Positions 26,719-35,774 of a stretch of 64,000 bases of DNA are shown piece after piece. Where the stretch lies: assembly GCA_019638395.1 (NCBI GenBank), contig JAHBTX010000002.1:806001-870000 (forward strand). The letters are read 5' to 3'. How positions within the stretch are numbered: the stretch's first letter is position 1; every line of letters starts with the position of its first letter. The stretch is from Cyclobacteriaceae bacterium. GTDB lineage: Bacteria; Bacteroidota; Bacteroidia; Cytophagales; Cyclobacteriaceae. The position numbers and the translations under genes are program-made. The notes beneath the pieces were generated by a model. The model worked only from the letters and a program-made list of their open reading frames with translations, made no database searches and was not told the DNA's origin.

Positions 26719-28749
26719 TTAAAGCTTTAAGATTTTAAACTCAACGCGTCTGTTTTTGCGATTTCCCTCCCGTGTTTGTGTTGTGTCTATTGGTTTGCTC
26801 TCGCCAAAGAAAACGGTGGTAATGCGCCCAGCTTCCACACCTTGTTTAATAAGGTAATTGGTAACGGCTTTTGCTCTGCGTTCGGATAAACCCAAATTAT
26901 ACGCTTCGGTACCTACCGGGTCGGTATGGCCTGCAATTTCAACTTGCATGGTGCGCTTTTCTTTCATTAAGGCCGCTATGCGGTTAAGCTCTGGAAACGA
27001 TTCGCTTTTTAACTCAGCTTTATCAAAGTCGAAGAAGATGTTATTTAACTTAATACTGGTATTAACATCTACCACGGCCACCTCGATAGGTGCAAGCGTT
27101 ATGTCTTTATTAGCCAACACACCGTCTTTGGTGAAACTACGTAAATCCAGGCTCTGATTTTCAGAAATGTGACCATCAGCTTCTGCACGGAAACCATATA
27201 AATGTCCACCGGGTAAATGAATTTCGTACTCGCCAGTTTTAGGATCAGAGTAAGTTACACCAACTTCTTTGCCATCGGGCAAGCGCTCATAAATAATTTT
27301 AGCACCAATGGGTTCACCGGTTTTGGCATCAATCAATTTGCCCTTAACAATTACAATTGGTTCCGGTGTCATAAACATCGGCATCTTTACTCTGAAAATG
27401 TCTGAGTTATCAACTGTAATTCCGCGCGAATAGTATGCGTATTCGCTTGTAGAGGGGATGTTGAAAAACAGATCGTCTAACTTGGTGTTTATGTCGGGCC
27501 CTAAGTTTTCGGGTGCCGACCAGTTTGTCCACGTATCGTCTAATCGTTTTGACATGAATACATCGCTACCGCCATAACCACTAAATCCGTTGGATGAGAA
27601 GTAGAGTGTTTTATCGTCAGAGGCGAGAAAAGGCGCTGTTTCTTCCCCAACGGTGTTAATGGCCTTACCTAAGTTGAGTGGCTGCGTCCACTTTCCATCA
27701 GGTTTTTCAAAGCTAACATAAAGATCACGTCCGCCCTGGGTGTCTTCACGCTCTACCGACATAAGTAATGCTTTACGGGTGTTGGTTAAGAAGTAGTTTG
27801 CTTTTTCATTGTAGTTATAATCATTTTCGATTTCAAGCGCTTTTGGTTCACTCCAGGTACCGCCAATATTGGTACTGATGGAAACCCCGGCTACCATCTT
27901 TCCTTTATCGAGGTATTTGTTTCCTAATAATAACACTACGGCTTTGCCATCGGGTGTGGCAGCAACGGTGTTTACGAAGTTAGGCAGTTTGTTATTGAAT
28001 TGCGGGCCCATGTTTTTTGCCAACGACCACTTTCCATCCGGGCCAAGTTCCGAATACCAAATGTCCTCTTTATCGCTGGTGCCACCCACATTTTCGGGGT
28101 GATTTTTACGGCTGAAATAAAGTGTTTTGCCATCTGGCGAAAGCAGCGGGTTGTATTCGCTAAAGTCGCTGTTAACATTAGCATCAAGGCGCTCAACCAC
28201 CAGACCTTTGCTTAGCAATTCGGGCAGGTTTATATCGGCAATAATGGGAATGTGCGAATCGGATATGGCAACGGCATCAATCGAAAAGTAATCGGGCAGG
28301 GCACTTCCATCAAACTCAAGTTTTACAGCGGCTACTTTATAAGCTGTTTTTTCAACAAACACATTTAAGATACGACCTTGTAAGGGTACAGCCATTGGAT
28401 TAAACGTATGCACCTGGTATTCACGACCGGCCTCATCATACACATAAACTTTGTATAAAGCTCCTGGGTTGTACGATTCGGCAATTGCGATTTGTTGAAT
28501 TTGCATGGGTTTATCGTAACCCAGTTTAATAAATTCGGTGCGTTTGGGTTTATCGGGTGTCCACGCTCCTGGGTTTTGCCCACCAGCTGGTAGTACGGTA
28601 GGTTTGCCTAACGCTTGCTGTGCCGAGTACTGCACGGGTGTAAGTTCAGATGAAACGGCCAAAACTTTTGATGCCCATTGAACGGATTGGGCCGAAACAA
28701 GCAAACATAGAAAGACACTTGCAAAAGACAACAGTAATCGTTTGGTCAT
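26719..28749 (-). CDS. OmpA family protein with PD40 propeller, PorE-like layout
   Basis: The 676-aa product has, in order: signal peptide (MTKRLLLSFASVFLCLLVSAQ), a discoidin-like N-terminal domain (about 22-165), PD40/WD40-like propeller repeats (NPLLSPDGKTLYFSRK, APFLASDDKTLYFSSNG, about 190-450), a carboxypeptidase-regulatory domain (VKGKLIDAKTGEPIGAKIIY, about 468-555) and OmpA-C (FFDFDKAELKSES, IAGHTDPVGTEAYNLGLSERRA). PD40-CRD-OmpA resembles the type IX secretion component PorE, which anchors the translocon to peptidoglycan. The extra N-terminal domain differs. The link to type IX secretion is inferred. Confidence 0.85.
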   Translation of the reverse strand: MTKRLLLSFASVFLCLLVSAQSVQWASKVLAVSSELTPVQYSAQQALGKPTVLPAGGQNPGAWTPDKPKRTEFIKLGYDKPMQIQQIAIAESYNPGALYKVYVYDEAGREYQVHTFNPMAVPLQGRILNVFVEKTAYKVAAVKLEFDGSALPDYFSIDAVAISDSHIPIIADINLPELLSKGLVVERLDANVNSDFSEYNPLLSPDGKTLYFSRKNHPENVGGTSDKEDIWYSELGPDGKWSLAKNMGPQFNNKLPNFVNTVAATPDGKAVVLLLGNKYLDKGKMVAGVSISTNIGGTWSEPKALEIENDYNYNEKANYFLTNTRKALLMSVEREDTQGGRDLYVSFEKPDGKWTQPLNLGKAINTVGEETAPFLASDDKTLYFSSNGFSGYGGSDVFMSKRLDDTWTNWSAPENLGPDINTKLDDLFFNIPSTSEYAYYSRGITVDNSDIFRVKMPMFMTPEPIVIVKGKLIDAKTGEPIGAKIIYERLPDGKEVGVTYSDPKTGEYEIHLPGGHLYGFRAEADGHISENQSLDLRSFTKDGVLANKDITLAPIEVAVVDVNTSIKLNNIFFDFDKAELKSESFPELNRIAALMKEKRTMQVEIAGHTDPVGTEAYNLGLSERRAKAVTNYLIKQGVEAGRITTVFFGESKPIDTTQTREGNRKNRRVEFKILKL

Positions 28750-28767
28750 AGATTTCCCAAAATGGTA

Positions 28768-28830
28768 TTAGAATCGAAGTATAAACATAGCTAAAAATTA
28801 AAAAAGCATAAAATAATTACACGATTCTAA
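28768..28830. repeat. 9-bp inverted repeat flanking the OmpA-operon promoter region
   Basis: TTAGAATCG (28768-28776) and CGATTCTAA (28822-28830) are perfect complements 45 bp apart, bracketing the A/T-rich leader upstream of the OmpA/PD40 start. It could be a paired operator or a long-loop hairpin. No known motif was matched. Confidence 0.3.
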
Positions 28831-28864
28831 CCTCACCTGCAAAATCTATAGACTAATTCAACTG

Positions 28865-31153
28865 TTAATCCATAGCCGTTTTATTGAATATAAGAAAGCC
28901 CATGTGTAATAGAATGCCCAATTCGTTTTGGGCATCATCGTAGTAGTTTACACTTAAGCTGATGGGCCCCACTGTAGAATGCAGCACCCAGCCAGCAGTA
29001 GCTGCGAAATACACTTTTGTAAGGTCGCGGTTAAATGTAACTTCTTGATTCTGCCCAGCCGCCAATGCTTCAAAGGGTTTGAAGAGATACCCCTCTAAAC
29101 GGAAGTCGAGACTTTTGCGCAGTGTGAATACATTGCGCCAACCACCTGCTACATAATTATAAGCTCTGAAGTTTTCAAGTAATAGCGTGCGGCTATCCTG
29201 CATGGGATTAAAACCCGGGGCGTATATAATAGAACCCTGGTAGTTGCTAAACGCTGGCTGGTTAGAGACCACACCATCCAATAGATAGCCGGAACTGTAA
29301 AATCCTTTTTGAAAGTATTGTTCCATCGTAATGCGAACTCTTAACCAGTTACGTGAATGAGATTGTATTGCTGATAGTACCGAGGTATTTCCGGGGGTGA
29401 GGGATTCTTGCATATTAAACCAGTTTAAAGCCAGCATAAAATGGCGACCGGCTGAGGCATATTGTTTTCGGTTAAGGCTGTTGGATGATATTTTTATTTC
29501 GGATCGAAATCCGTTTAAGCGCAGTATATCCAGTGTATCGGTCGATACGAATGCATTGGAGTTTACAAACAGATCGCGATTGTTGATGTAGGCCCCGCCT
29601 ATAGTTAGCTTATATAACTTATTAAAGGGTATGGCAAAGTCGGCACCAACTTTTCTATCTATTCGCGAAAGTGCTGTTGGGTTGGTTGTTGGTCTGAACA
29701 AATCGCGGCCTTGCAGGTAATCCCACGTATTTACAGTGGCATATGGCTCTACGTAATACACACCCCGATTGGGAATATCCATACGGGCTTTAAGCTGAAA
29801 AGACTTGTAGAAATTGCCTAAATAAAAATTCAGGTTTGCGTGTGTGAGCGACCGATTGAAATGATAATAATTAAGACCGAGGTAAATATGACTAATACCC
29901 CGGGTGGCCATAGTTCCTCCGAAGTCAACCGGAAAATTATTTTGAGGCCTTCTTGAAAGCGTGAAATTAAAATTGTTTTTGTCTTCGTTAAAGGTAAAAC
30001 CTGGATAGAGGCTTTTGAAATAATCTTCAGAAACAAGTCGGTAAAATCCGGATTTAACCTCGTTAAAGGTAAGCGGACGTTTGCCACTTTTAAAAAAGCG
30101 ATTGATGTATCGTTGTTGTTTACTATTAAATCCCTCGAAGGTGATTTGCTCAATCAGAAATGGCGCACTTTTGTTGTTAAATTTATTCCGGATGGCAGCA
30201 ACATCATCGCAGGTAACACGCCTGTTAACTTTTGTTTTTATTTCTGCCATTTGCCGCATGGTTTGCGCGTAGCCGCTGTCGATCAGTGCCCGTGCTTTTG
30301 CAAAATCAAAGGAGGTATAGCCGTTAAGATTAGGTTGAATGTAAATGCCAGAATCGGGCACATCCGATGGATCGGATTTATCCAACAGCATGTACAGCAG
30401 CGAACGGGTGATTAGCTTATCATCCTCTCCGTACGGGTACTCGTTGTAAATCTTAGACGAAACATTGCTTCCGATAATTACATCAGGATTGAAAGTTTGT
30501 TGCATAACATCAACCGGAAAATTATTATAGACCCCGCCATCAAAAAGGTATTTTCCTTCTATCCGAATTGGATTATAAAAAAACGGAACGGTTTGGGTGG
30601 CGCGTATGGCATCGCTTAAGGCACCACGCCCAAGGGGCACAGCTGTTTGAGTAAAAATATCAGATGCAATTACACGAAGCGGAACAAACAAACTATCAAA
30701 ATTATTGCGGGCAATGGCAGAAGGCTGAGCCAGTTTTTCGGCCAATGCAAAGTTGAGGGATAAATCGCTGGCCAGGCTGGTATTTAGTAAAATGGAGAAT
30801 GTAGAGTCTAAGGAAAGATTTACGCGCAGAAAACCGGCATCATCATCATCGCGTGCGAAATAATAATTATGTCCATCTTCCAGTTTGCCATTTACCCATT
30901 GTAAAAACTCTTTAGATAAAACAATCTCCTCAATTTGGGCGGGGCTCATACCGGCAGCGTAACAACCGCCCACTATTCCGCCCATAGATGTGCCGGTTAT
31001 ATAGTCAATTGGAATTTCATTTTCTTCAAGTGCTTTCAGAACGCCCACATGCGCTATACCCTTAGCCGCACCGCCACTCAGTACTATACCTACTTTTTGT
31101 GCCTGCAAGCTTAAACTGTAAAGGCTCAACCAAACAAAAACCCACAACCTCAT
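28865..31153 (-). CDS. Patatin-like phospholipase fused to POTRA and outer-membrane beta-barrel
   Basis: The 762-aa protein has a signal peptide (1-18) and a patatin domain with oxyanion motif SGGAAKG, nucleophile Ser56 in GTSMGG and catalytic Asp205 in FDGGVYNNFP. A POTRA-like segment follows (about 335-395; FEGFNSKQQRYINRFFKSGKRPLTFNEV), then a C-terminal Omp85-type barrel to residue 762. This is the layout of type Vd secretion proteins such as PlpD, in which the phospholipase A passes through its own barrel. Bacteroidota homologues may keep the domain attached. A dyad lies in the gap to the M23 gene. Confidence 0.88.
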   Translation of the reverse strand: MRLWVFVWLSLYSLSLQAQKVGIVLSGGAAKGIAHVGVLKALEENEIPIDYITGTSMGGIVGGCYAAGMSPAQIEEIVLSKEFLQWVNGKLEDGHNYYFARDDDDAGFLRVNLSLDSTFSILLNTSLASDLSLNFALAEKLAQPSAIARNNFDSLFVPLRVIASDIFTQTAVPLGRGALSDAIRATQTVPFFYNPIRIEGKYLFDGGVYNNFPVDVMQQTFNPDVIIGSNVSSKIYNEYPYGEDDKLITRSLLYMLLDKSDPSDVPDSGIYIQPNLNGYTSFDFAKARALIDSGYAQTMRQMAEIKTKVNRRVTCDDVAAIRNKFNNKSAPFLIEQITFEGFNSKQQRYINRFFKSGKRPLTFNEVKSGFYRLVSEDYFKSLYPGFTFNEDKNNFNFTLSRRPQNNFPVDFGGTMATRGISHIYLGLNYYHFNRSLTHANLNFYLGNFYKSFQLKARMDIPNRGVYYVEPYATVNTWDYLQGRDLFRPTTNPTALSRIDRKVGADFAIPFNKLYKLTIGGAYINNRDLFVNSNAFVSTDTLDILRLNGFRSEIKISSNSLNRKQYASAGRHFMLALNWFNMQESLTPGNTSVLSAIQSHSRNWLRVRITMEQYFQKGFYSSGYLLDGVVSNQPAFSNYQGSIIYAPGFNPMQDSRTLLLENFRAYNYVAGGWRNVFTLRKSLDFRLEGYLFKPFEALAAGQNQEVTFNRDLTKVYFAATAGWVLHSTVGPISLSVNYYDDAQNELGILLHMGFLIFNKTAMD

Positions 31154-31174
31154 ACCAAATACATTTGCAGGTAA

Positions 31175-31199
31175 GTTACTTCAGAAACAAAAAAGTAAC
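31175..31199 (-). promoter_or_regulatory. Hairpin between M23 peptidase and patatin genes
   Basis: GTTACTT (31175-31181) and AAGTAAC (31193-31199) form a perfect 7-bp dyad with an 11-base loop, 22 bp upstream of the patatin start. No T-run follows, so an operator or leader structure is as likely as a terminator. Confidence 0.3.
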
Positions 31200-31228
31200 A
31201 GAAAAAATGAATTAAAATTAGTATGCGG

Positions 31229-32548
31229 TTAGCGCATGGCTACCTCAGGCAATATTTCCCTGGCAGGAAATGGAATTACCTGTAATCGTTTTATTAACTC
31301 AGATTTAACGTTTTCGAATTCAGAAAAATATTCGGCCTTAACGGGTAGCGATGGTGGAAGTTCAACCTGTAAAGCATCTACCTGAACCCCGTTTTTCCAG
31401 AAACGATAACACAAGTGCGGGCCCGTAGCCAAACCGGTGCTACCCACATAGCCAATGGTTTGCCCCTGGCGCACACGTGTGCCGGCTGTAATGCCGCTTG
31501 CAATTTTAGACATGTGGAGATAACCGGTAGTGTAAGTTCCATTATGCCGTATTTTTACATAGTTACCATTGTTGGTTTTGTATTGTGCCTCTTCCACTAT
31601 GCCGTCACCCACGGAACGAATGGGTGTGCCGGTGGGCGCGGCAAAATCAGTACCCAAGTGAGGCCTGAAAACTTTTACAACCGGATGAAAACGGTTCATG
31701 GAATAACGCGAACTAATGCGTGTAAACTCGATCGGATATTTTAACAAGGCCTTGCGCAAGCTGTTTCCTTCATCGTCAAAGTAATCAAGTCCATCGCCTT
31801 GATCGAACGGGAAAGCATAATAGCCATTACCAGAGTGTTCGAAGTAAACACCTAAAATGCGGCCAATACCTACAGGCTTTTCTTCTACCAGGTTCTCTTC
31901 ATAAATAAGTTTAAACTGATCGCCTTTTTGCAGCCGTTGAAAGTCCACTTGCCAGGCAAAAATATCCACAAACTTATTGGTAAGGTCGTGCGAAATGTTC
32001 ATGGCTTCGATAGTATGTGAGAGAGTAGATTCTATGCGGCCTGAGATGCTACGCTCAAGCGTATCAACTTTCCGTTGGCAGGTTTCTACCAGCAACGAAT
32101 CTTTTAAATGAAACACCACATAATCAATGGCATTTGGTTCATACACCAATGCTTGAAGGGTTTTGAGCGAATCGTTTTCTACAAACAACGTGTATTTTTT
32201 ATGGGCTGAAATTTTTCGGAAATCATAGACCGAGCGGGGCAGCAGGTTGAGTTGTTGTTTGATTGCTGGCGCAACGTAATAACCTCCCAGCAAATCGCTG
32301 AAGCGTTGATTCTTTTTAACTTCGTCCTCTACCACATGTAAATTGTTTATTACCATTCCGTGCATAAACACAGGTAAAATAATTTCGCGTTCTAAGTGCT
32401 GAATAGAATCAACTTCGGCTGCGTAATCGCCCCGCTGCGAAAGCCAGGAAGTACGGCTGTCGATCAGAAAGAACAAACCAACCAAGGCCCCGATAGCAAA
32501 AATGCCGAAGGAAACCCGCTTAACCCAGGTGTTATTAAAAAACATCAT
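31229..32548 (-). CDS. M23 family metallopeptidase (peptidoglycan DD-endopeptidase type)
   Basis: The 439-aa protein has an N-terminal membrane anchor (FGIFAIGALVGLFFLI), a central helical/OapA-like region and a C-terminal LytM domain: HLGTDFAAPTGTPI supplies the HxxxD zinc ligands and YLHM a further His. The last motif is GPHLCYRFW, so the usual HxH is HxC, with Cys in a zinc-ligand position. That could still bind zinc or mark a non-catalytic activator. The GTG at 32575 was rejected for the ATG at 32548. A good TTG-N20-TACCTTTG promoter lies upstream. It probably cuts or regulates the cutting of peptidoglycan cross-links. Confidence 0.88.
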   Translation of the reverse strand: MMFFNNTWVKRVSFGIFAIGALVGLFFLIDSRTSWLSQRGDYAAEVDSIQHLEREIILPVFMHGMVINNLHVVEDEVKKNQRFSDLLGGYYVAPAIKQQLNLLPRSVYDFRKISAHKKYTLFVENDSLKTLQALVYEPNAIDYVVFHLKDSLLVETCQRKVDTLERSISGRIESTLSHTIEAMNISHDLTNKFVDIFAWQVDFQRLQKGDQFKLIYEENLVEEKPVGIGRILGVYFEHSGNGYYAFPFDQGDGLDYFDDEGNSLRKALLKYPIEFTRISSRYSMNRFHPVVKVFRPHLGTDFAAPTGTPIRSVGDGIVEEAQYKTNNGNYVKIRHNGTYTTGYLHMSKIASGITAGTRVRQGQTIGYVGSTGLATGPHLCYRFWKNGVQVDALQVELPPSLPVKAEYFSEFENVKSELIKRLQVIPFPAREILPEVAMR

Positions 32549-32618
32549 CGTTAAAAAAATTTGGGCCGAAGCCACAAGTTAAGTTTAAAAAATCTGGCAC
32601 TGCAACCAGTTATATTTT

Positions 32619-32649
32619 CAAAGGTAATAATAGAATGGCAGGCACACAA
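32619..32649 (-). promoter_or_regulatory. Bacteroidota-type promoter for M23 peptidase gene
   Basis: On the minus strand TACCTTTG (32619-32626) matches TAnnTTTG exactly and TTG (32647-32649) lies 20 bp upstream. This is the clearest promoter in the window. Transcription would start near 32612, giving a leader of about 64 nt to the chosen ATG and supporting that start over the upstream GTG only weakly. Confidence 0.55.
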
Positions 32650-32673
32650 GGCTTAATACGTTGTGCTTTGCTT

Positions 32674-33663
32674 CTAATAATTTAATTGCTGGCGCATTAA
32701 GTATAAATGGTTGATCAACGCCTGTTGCCAATCGGTATCGGCATCCCATTTGTTTCCCAAAAAAATATTACCGTACTCCAATTGCTTTACATAAAACTTA
32801 TAGATTGGAGTAGTGGCCGGAATAGTTTTTAACTGTGCTTCATTATTGATAACCGCTGCCGAGGCTAATGCGGTTCCGGTTTTAGATTCGTCATACTCTA
32901 ACAGTTCGCGGGCAATAGCACCGGTAGTGTGTATAAATCGGATAATGGTTTTGAACCCTTTTGTTTCAAGTTCCGATTCTGGAATATCAGTATCTACAAT
33001 TTCAAAAGGTAATGAAAAAAATTCTTGCATAATTCGGTTAAGACGAGCATCGTCTTGCTCATTACCCATAGAAGGCACTGCTACTTTAAACGACTTTACC
33101 AGCCCGGTATATAATTCGCTTCGCCTGCCGTCAAAGTATTTAAAGGTGTTATTTGTTTCCGGAAAATCGTTAACCAACAGATTTTGTTTTTTTTGATTAC
33201 TAACCGCAAATCGAAACACGGTTATTAAAAGTTCTTTTAAGGATGCATTACTTTGTTGCCAACCAGTGGCTGCAACATCGAACAGATTGGCTTTTCCGCT
33301 AAACCGAAAAAAAGTTAAGGAATAAGCAGCAGTGGATTTTGTAAACAAAATAATGAAAGAAACATTGCGTGTGTTCAGGTACTTGGCAAAGGCCTGTTGC
33401 GGATCGGCCCCGGCTAATACACGGTTACTATCAAAATAAGCAACCGCATCGATGCCTGTTTGTTGAAATGCTTTTTGTGTTTCGTCTAACTCTTTCTGGT
33501 TGATAGCTCCTTGTACCAATACTACCGATCGTTGTGCCAATAACCCATCGGGTATTATGTTGGTAAGGGCAAGGTTTTTAATAATACTTTCAGGTGTGTG
33601 GGCAAGTTGTGCTTCGGCAGCAAGCGAAAGAATAAAGAAGCAAAGCAGTAATCTTAATTTCAT
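32674..33663 (-). CDS. Secreted protein of unknown function, 329 aa
   Basis: A signal peptide (MKLRLLLCFFILSLAAEAQ) is followed by a globular alpha/beta sequence without a motif I recognise. The N-terminal third (SVVLVQGAINQKELDETQKAF, then VSFIILFTKSTAAYSLTFFRF) reads like a Rossmann-like beta-alpha pattern. A GTG two codons upstream was passed over for the ATG at 33663. It follows the Rieske gene by 33 bp and may share its transcript. No function is proposed. Confidence 0.7.
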   Translation of the reverse strand: MKLRLLLCFFILSLAAEAQLAHTPESIIKNLALTNIIPDGLLAQRSVVLVQGAINQKELDETQKAFQQTGIDAVAYFDSNRVLAGADPQQAFAKYLNTRNVSFIILFTKSTAAYSLTFFRFSGKANLFDVAATGWQQSNASLKELLITVFRFAVSNQKKQNLLVNDFPETNNTFKYFDGRRSELYTGLVKSFKVAVPSMGNEQDDARLNRIMQEFFSLPFEIVDTDIPESELETKGFKTIIRFIHTTGAIARELLEYDESKTGTALASAAVINNEAQLKTIPATTPIYKFYVKQLEYGNIFLGNKWDADTDWQQALINHLYLMRQQLNY

Positions 33664-33696
33664 GTACACAACTAACGCCAGAAAGTTAGAAACATT

Positions 33697-34017
33697 TTAC
33701 AACGCAATGTAAACGCCATCAGCTTCAATTTTTATAGGAAAGGTTTCCAGATCAGCCGAACGTTGTTGATACTCGCGGCCGGTGCGTAAATCAAATTGAT
33801 AACCATGCCAGGGGCAAACAATTTCATTGGCAAAGTTTAGTTTTCCCTTGCTTAGCGACTCACCATTATGGGTGCAGTTGTTGCTTACGGCTGCAAGCTC
33901 ATTACCTTGCCGCACAAGGCAAATACGCTTTTCATGAACAACCAGTAAACGAGGCTGCTTTTCGGCAATCCGATCAAACGCCTCTTGCGAAGTATTGAAA
34001 ATCTTTACCCAGTTCAT
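33697..34017 (-). CDS. Rieske [2Fe-2S] protein
   Basis: The 106-aa protein is a single Rieske domain. Cluster ligands are in CTHNGESLSKG (Cys-x-His) and CPWHGYQFDLRTG (Cys-x2-His). There is no membrane helix or signal, so it is a soluble ferredoxin-like type (NirD/BphA3-like) that would pass electrons to an oxygenase or reductase. No partner lies nearby. It follows the response-regulator gene by 21 bp. Confidence 0.92.
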   Translation of the reverse strand: MNWVKIFNTSQEAFDRIAEKQPRLLVVHEKRICLVRQGNELAAVSNNCTHNGESLSKGKLNFANEIVCPWHGYQFDLRTGREYQQRSADLETFPIKIEADGVYIAL

Positions 34018-34038
34018 GCAGTAAAGATAAATGGTTTT

Positions 34039-34683
34039 TTAAACCAACCGGTTTTGAATAGCCTTTTGTACAGCTTCAGTTTTATTGTTTACCTGCAGTT
34101 TACCATAAATGTTTTGAATGTGTTTACGCACAGTACCACTGCTGATAAAAAGGTTAGCGGCAACCTGATCGTATGTCAAGCCACTTTTTAGTTGTTCCAA
34201 TAATTCTATCTCGCGGGTGGTTAATCCAAAATCTTGTTTTTGAATGGTGTGTGTCATTGGATTACGCAACAACTTGAGTGCTTTAAAAGCAATGGCTGCC
34301 GACATAGAGGCCCCACCCGAAGTGGTTTCTTTGATAGATCGCCAAAGCACCTCGGCCGATTCTTCCTTTAACAAATAGCCCGAAGCACCAGCCATAATGG
34401 CATCCAGAATTTTTTCGTCATCATCAAAAGTGGTAAGCATAATTACTTTGATGTGCGGATATTTTTGCGTGAGCTGGCGCGTGGTTTCAATACCATTTAG
34501 CTCAGGCATTTGAATATCCATTAAGACTACATCTACAACGGCATCTTGTTGCAACTGGTGCAACAACTGGCTACCATCAAATGCTGTATGTTTAATGATA
34601 AACTCCGGTGTGCGAAGCTTTTCTACAATTGCTTTTAATGCAAAGGTGTTGTCTTCTGCTATGGCTATCCGGGTAAGCGTCAT
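34039..34683 (-). CDS. NarL/FixJ family response regulator
   Basis: The 214-aa protein has a receiver domain with the acidic pair near residues 10-11, phospho-acceptor Asp56 in VLMDIQMPELNG, and the conserved Thr and Lys (LTTFDD; LLKEESAE). A LuxR-type HTH follows (LTTREIELLEQLKSGLTYDQ...VRKHIQNIYGKL). Its likely partner is the TPR histidine kinase at 36693-38573 of the same NarL-type class. Two envelope genes lie between them, and a 9-2-9 bp dyad upstream of those genes is a plausible binding site. Confidence 0.92.
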   Translation of the reverse strand: MTLTRIAIAEDNTFALKAIVEKLRTPEFIIKHTAFDGSQLLHQLQQDAVVDVVLMDIQMPELNGIETTRQLTQKYPHIKVIMLTTFDDDEKILDAIMAGASGYLLKEESAEVLWRSIKETTSGGASMSAAIAFKALKLLRNPMTHTIQKQDFGLTTREIELLEQLKSGLTYDQVAANLFISSGTVRKHIQNIYGKLQVNNKTEAVQKAIQNRLV

Positions 34684-34696
34684 TTAAAAGGAAAGT

Positions 34697-34724
34697 AAAT
34701 CCCGCCCCGCAAGGGACGGGATTT
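34697..34724 (-). terminator. Hairpin terminator after the 333-aa secreted protein gene
   Basis: AAATCCCG and CGGGATTT with inner CCC/GGG form an 11- to 12-bp stem (one mismatch) with a short loop. It lies 24 bp past the stop at 34748 and is followed on the minus strand by a T-rich CTTTCCTTTT stretch. It separates that gene from the response regulator. Confidence 0.6.
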
Positions 34725-34747
34725 GGTTTGAAGATAAAAGACTGAAA

Positions 34748-35749
34748 CTACTTTTCAGCATTCTTGTAGAAAATCTCCAGCGATTTATTAATCAGCTCGC
34801 TGCCAAACTTTAATGAAGCTGCTTTATACTTTTCAGGATCGCATGCAGCTTCATGAGTTACGATTTCATTTTTGTTTTCGGTTGTTACCACCGAATAATA
34901 CCCGGCATCGTAAACTTTATTGAGTGCAGCACTGGTAAATTCTTTGAACTTCTTATCGAAGAAAACACCTTCGGCTGTTACCTTCTTTTTAAGCACGATG
35001 GGTAGATACGATTCGGCCTGCCCCATGCCTGCGCTGCCGTACACAAACTTTACCATGTTTTGGCGCAAGGCACCAGCAGTTCCGGCCACACCTGGGTCTA
35101 AACCAAAATCAACTGTTGCCTTTACAGCAGAAAAGCCTAACATGCCTGAGCTTGCGGCATCCATTTCAACAAATGGAAGCACCATGCTAACATCTAAAAT
35201 AATGGCATCGTCTAATTGCTTGGAAAGAATGGCACTCTTATCGGTAAAGGTTCCTTTTTCTTTTCCGCCTTTCGATTCACCCTTTACAAAATAATTATAA
35301 CCGGTAGGTGTAATCATAACATGTCCGGCCATTTGTGCATATGAAGCTGTACCTCCGGTTTTCAAAACCCAATCCTGATAATGTTCTGTTTTACCAGCTT
35401 CATCGGTACTTACCAATTCAAAGCCTTTGCTTTTTAAGCTCGTGATAAGATCGTTGTACAGCTTATCCGTTACCAACTGAAAATCCGGTAAGTCAACACC
35501 AGTAACCGCTACGGCCATGCTGGTTTTGGTTGCTCCCTTGCGCACGCCTTCACTGCTTTTGGCTGTGGCCGATGCCATTACCTGAAACAATACCCGAAAG
35601 CTTTGAATGTAAACTTTGCGCGGGGCCTTGCTGAATTTTCCTGTGCGATAACTGGCCAACTCATCTACCTGAACTTCGCCCGAATAGGTTTGGGCCTGCG
35701 CACCAGCAACGATGATGAGGCCCAATAAGAAAGCACTGAATTTTTTCAT
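34748..35749 (-). CDS. Secreted protein of unknown function, 333 aa
   Basis: The start at 35749 gives a clean signal peptide (MKKFSAFLLGLIIVAGAQAQ). A longer frame starting at 35845 overlaps the upstream gene and lacks a signal, so it was rejected. The mature part shows repeated predicted strands and glycine-rich turns and ends in a helical segment. No domain was recognised. It follows the outer-membrane protein gene by 25 bp and is closed by a hairpin, so the two form a unit lying between the kinase and the response regulator. Confidence 0.75.
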   Translation of the reverse strand: MKKFSAFLLGLIIVAGAQAQTYSGEVQVDELASYRTGKFSKAPRKVYIQSFRVLFQVMASATAKSSEGVRKGATKTSMAVAVTGVDLPDFQLVTDKLYNDLITSLKSKGFELVSTDEAGKTEHYQDWVLKTGGTASYAQMAGHVMITPTGYNYFVKGESKGGKEKGTFTDKSAILSKQLDDAIILDVSMVLPFVEMDAASSGMLGFSAVKATVDFGLDPGVAGTAGALRQNMVKFVYGSAGMGQAESYLPIVLKKKVTAEGVFFDKKFKEFTSAALNKVYDAGYYSVVTTENKNEIVTHEAACDPEKYKAASLKFGSELINKSLEIFYKNAEK

Positions 35750-35774
35750 ACTATATTTTTTATGATTATTAATT

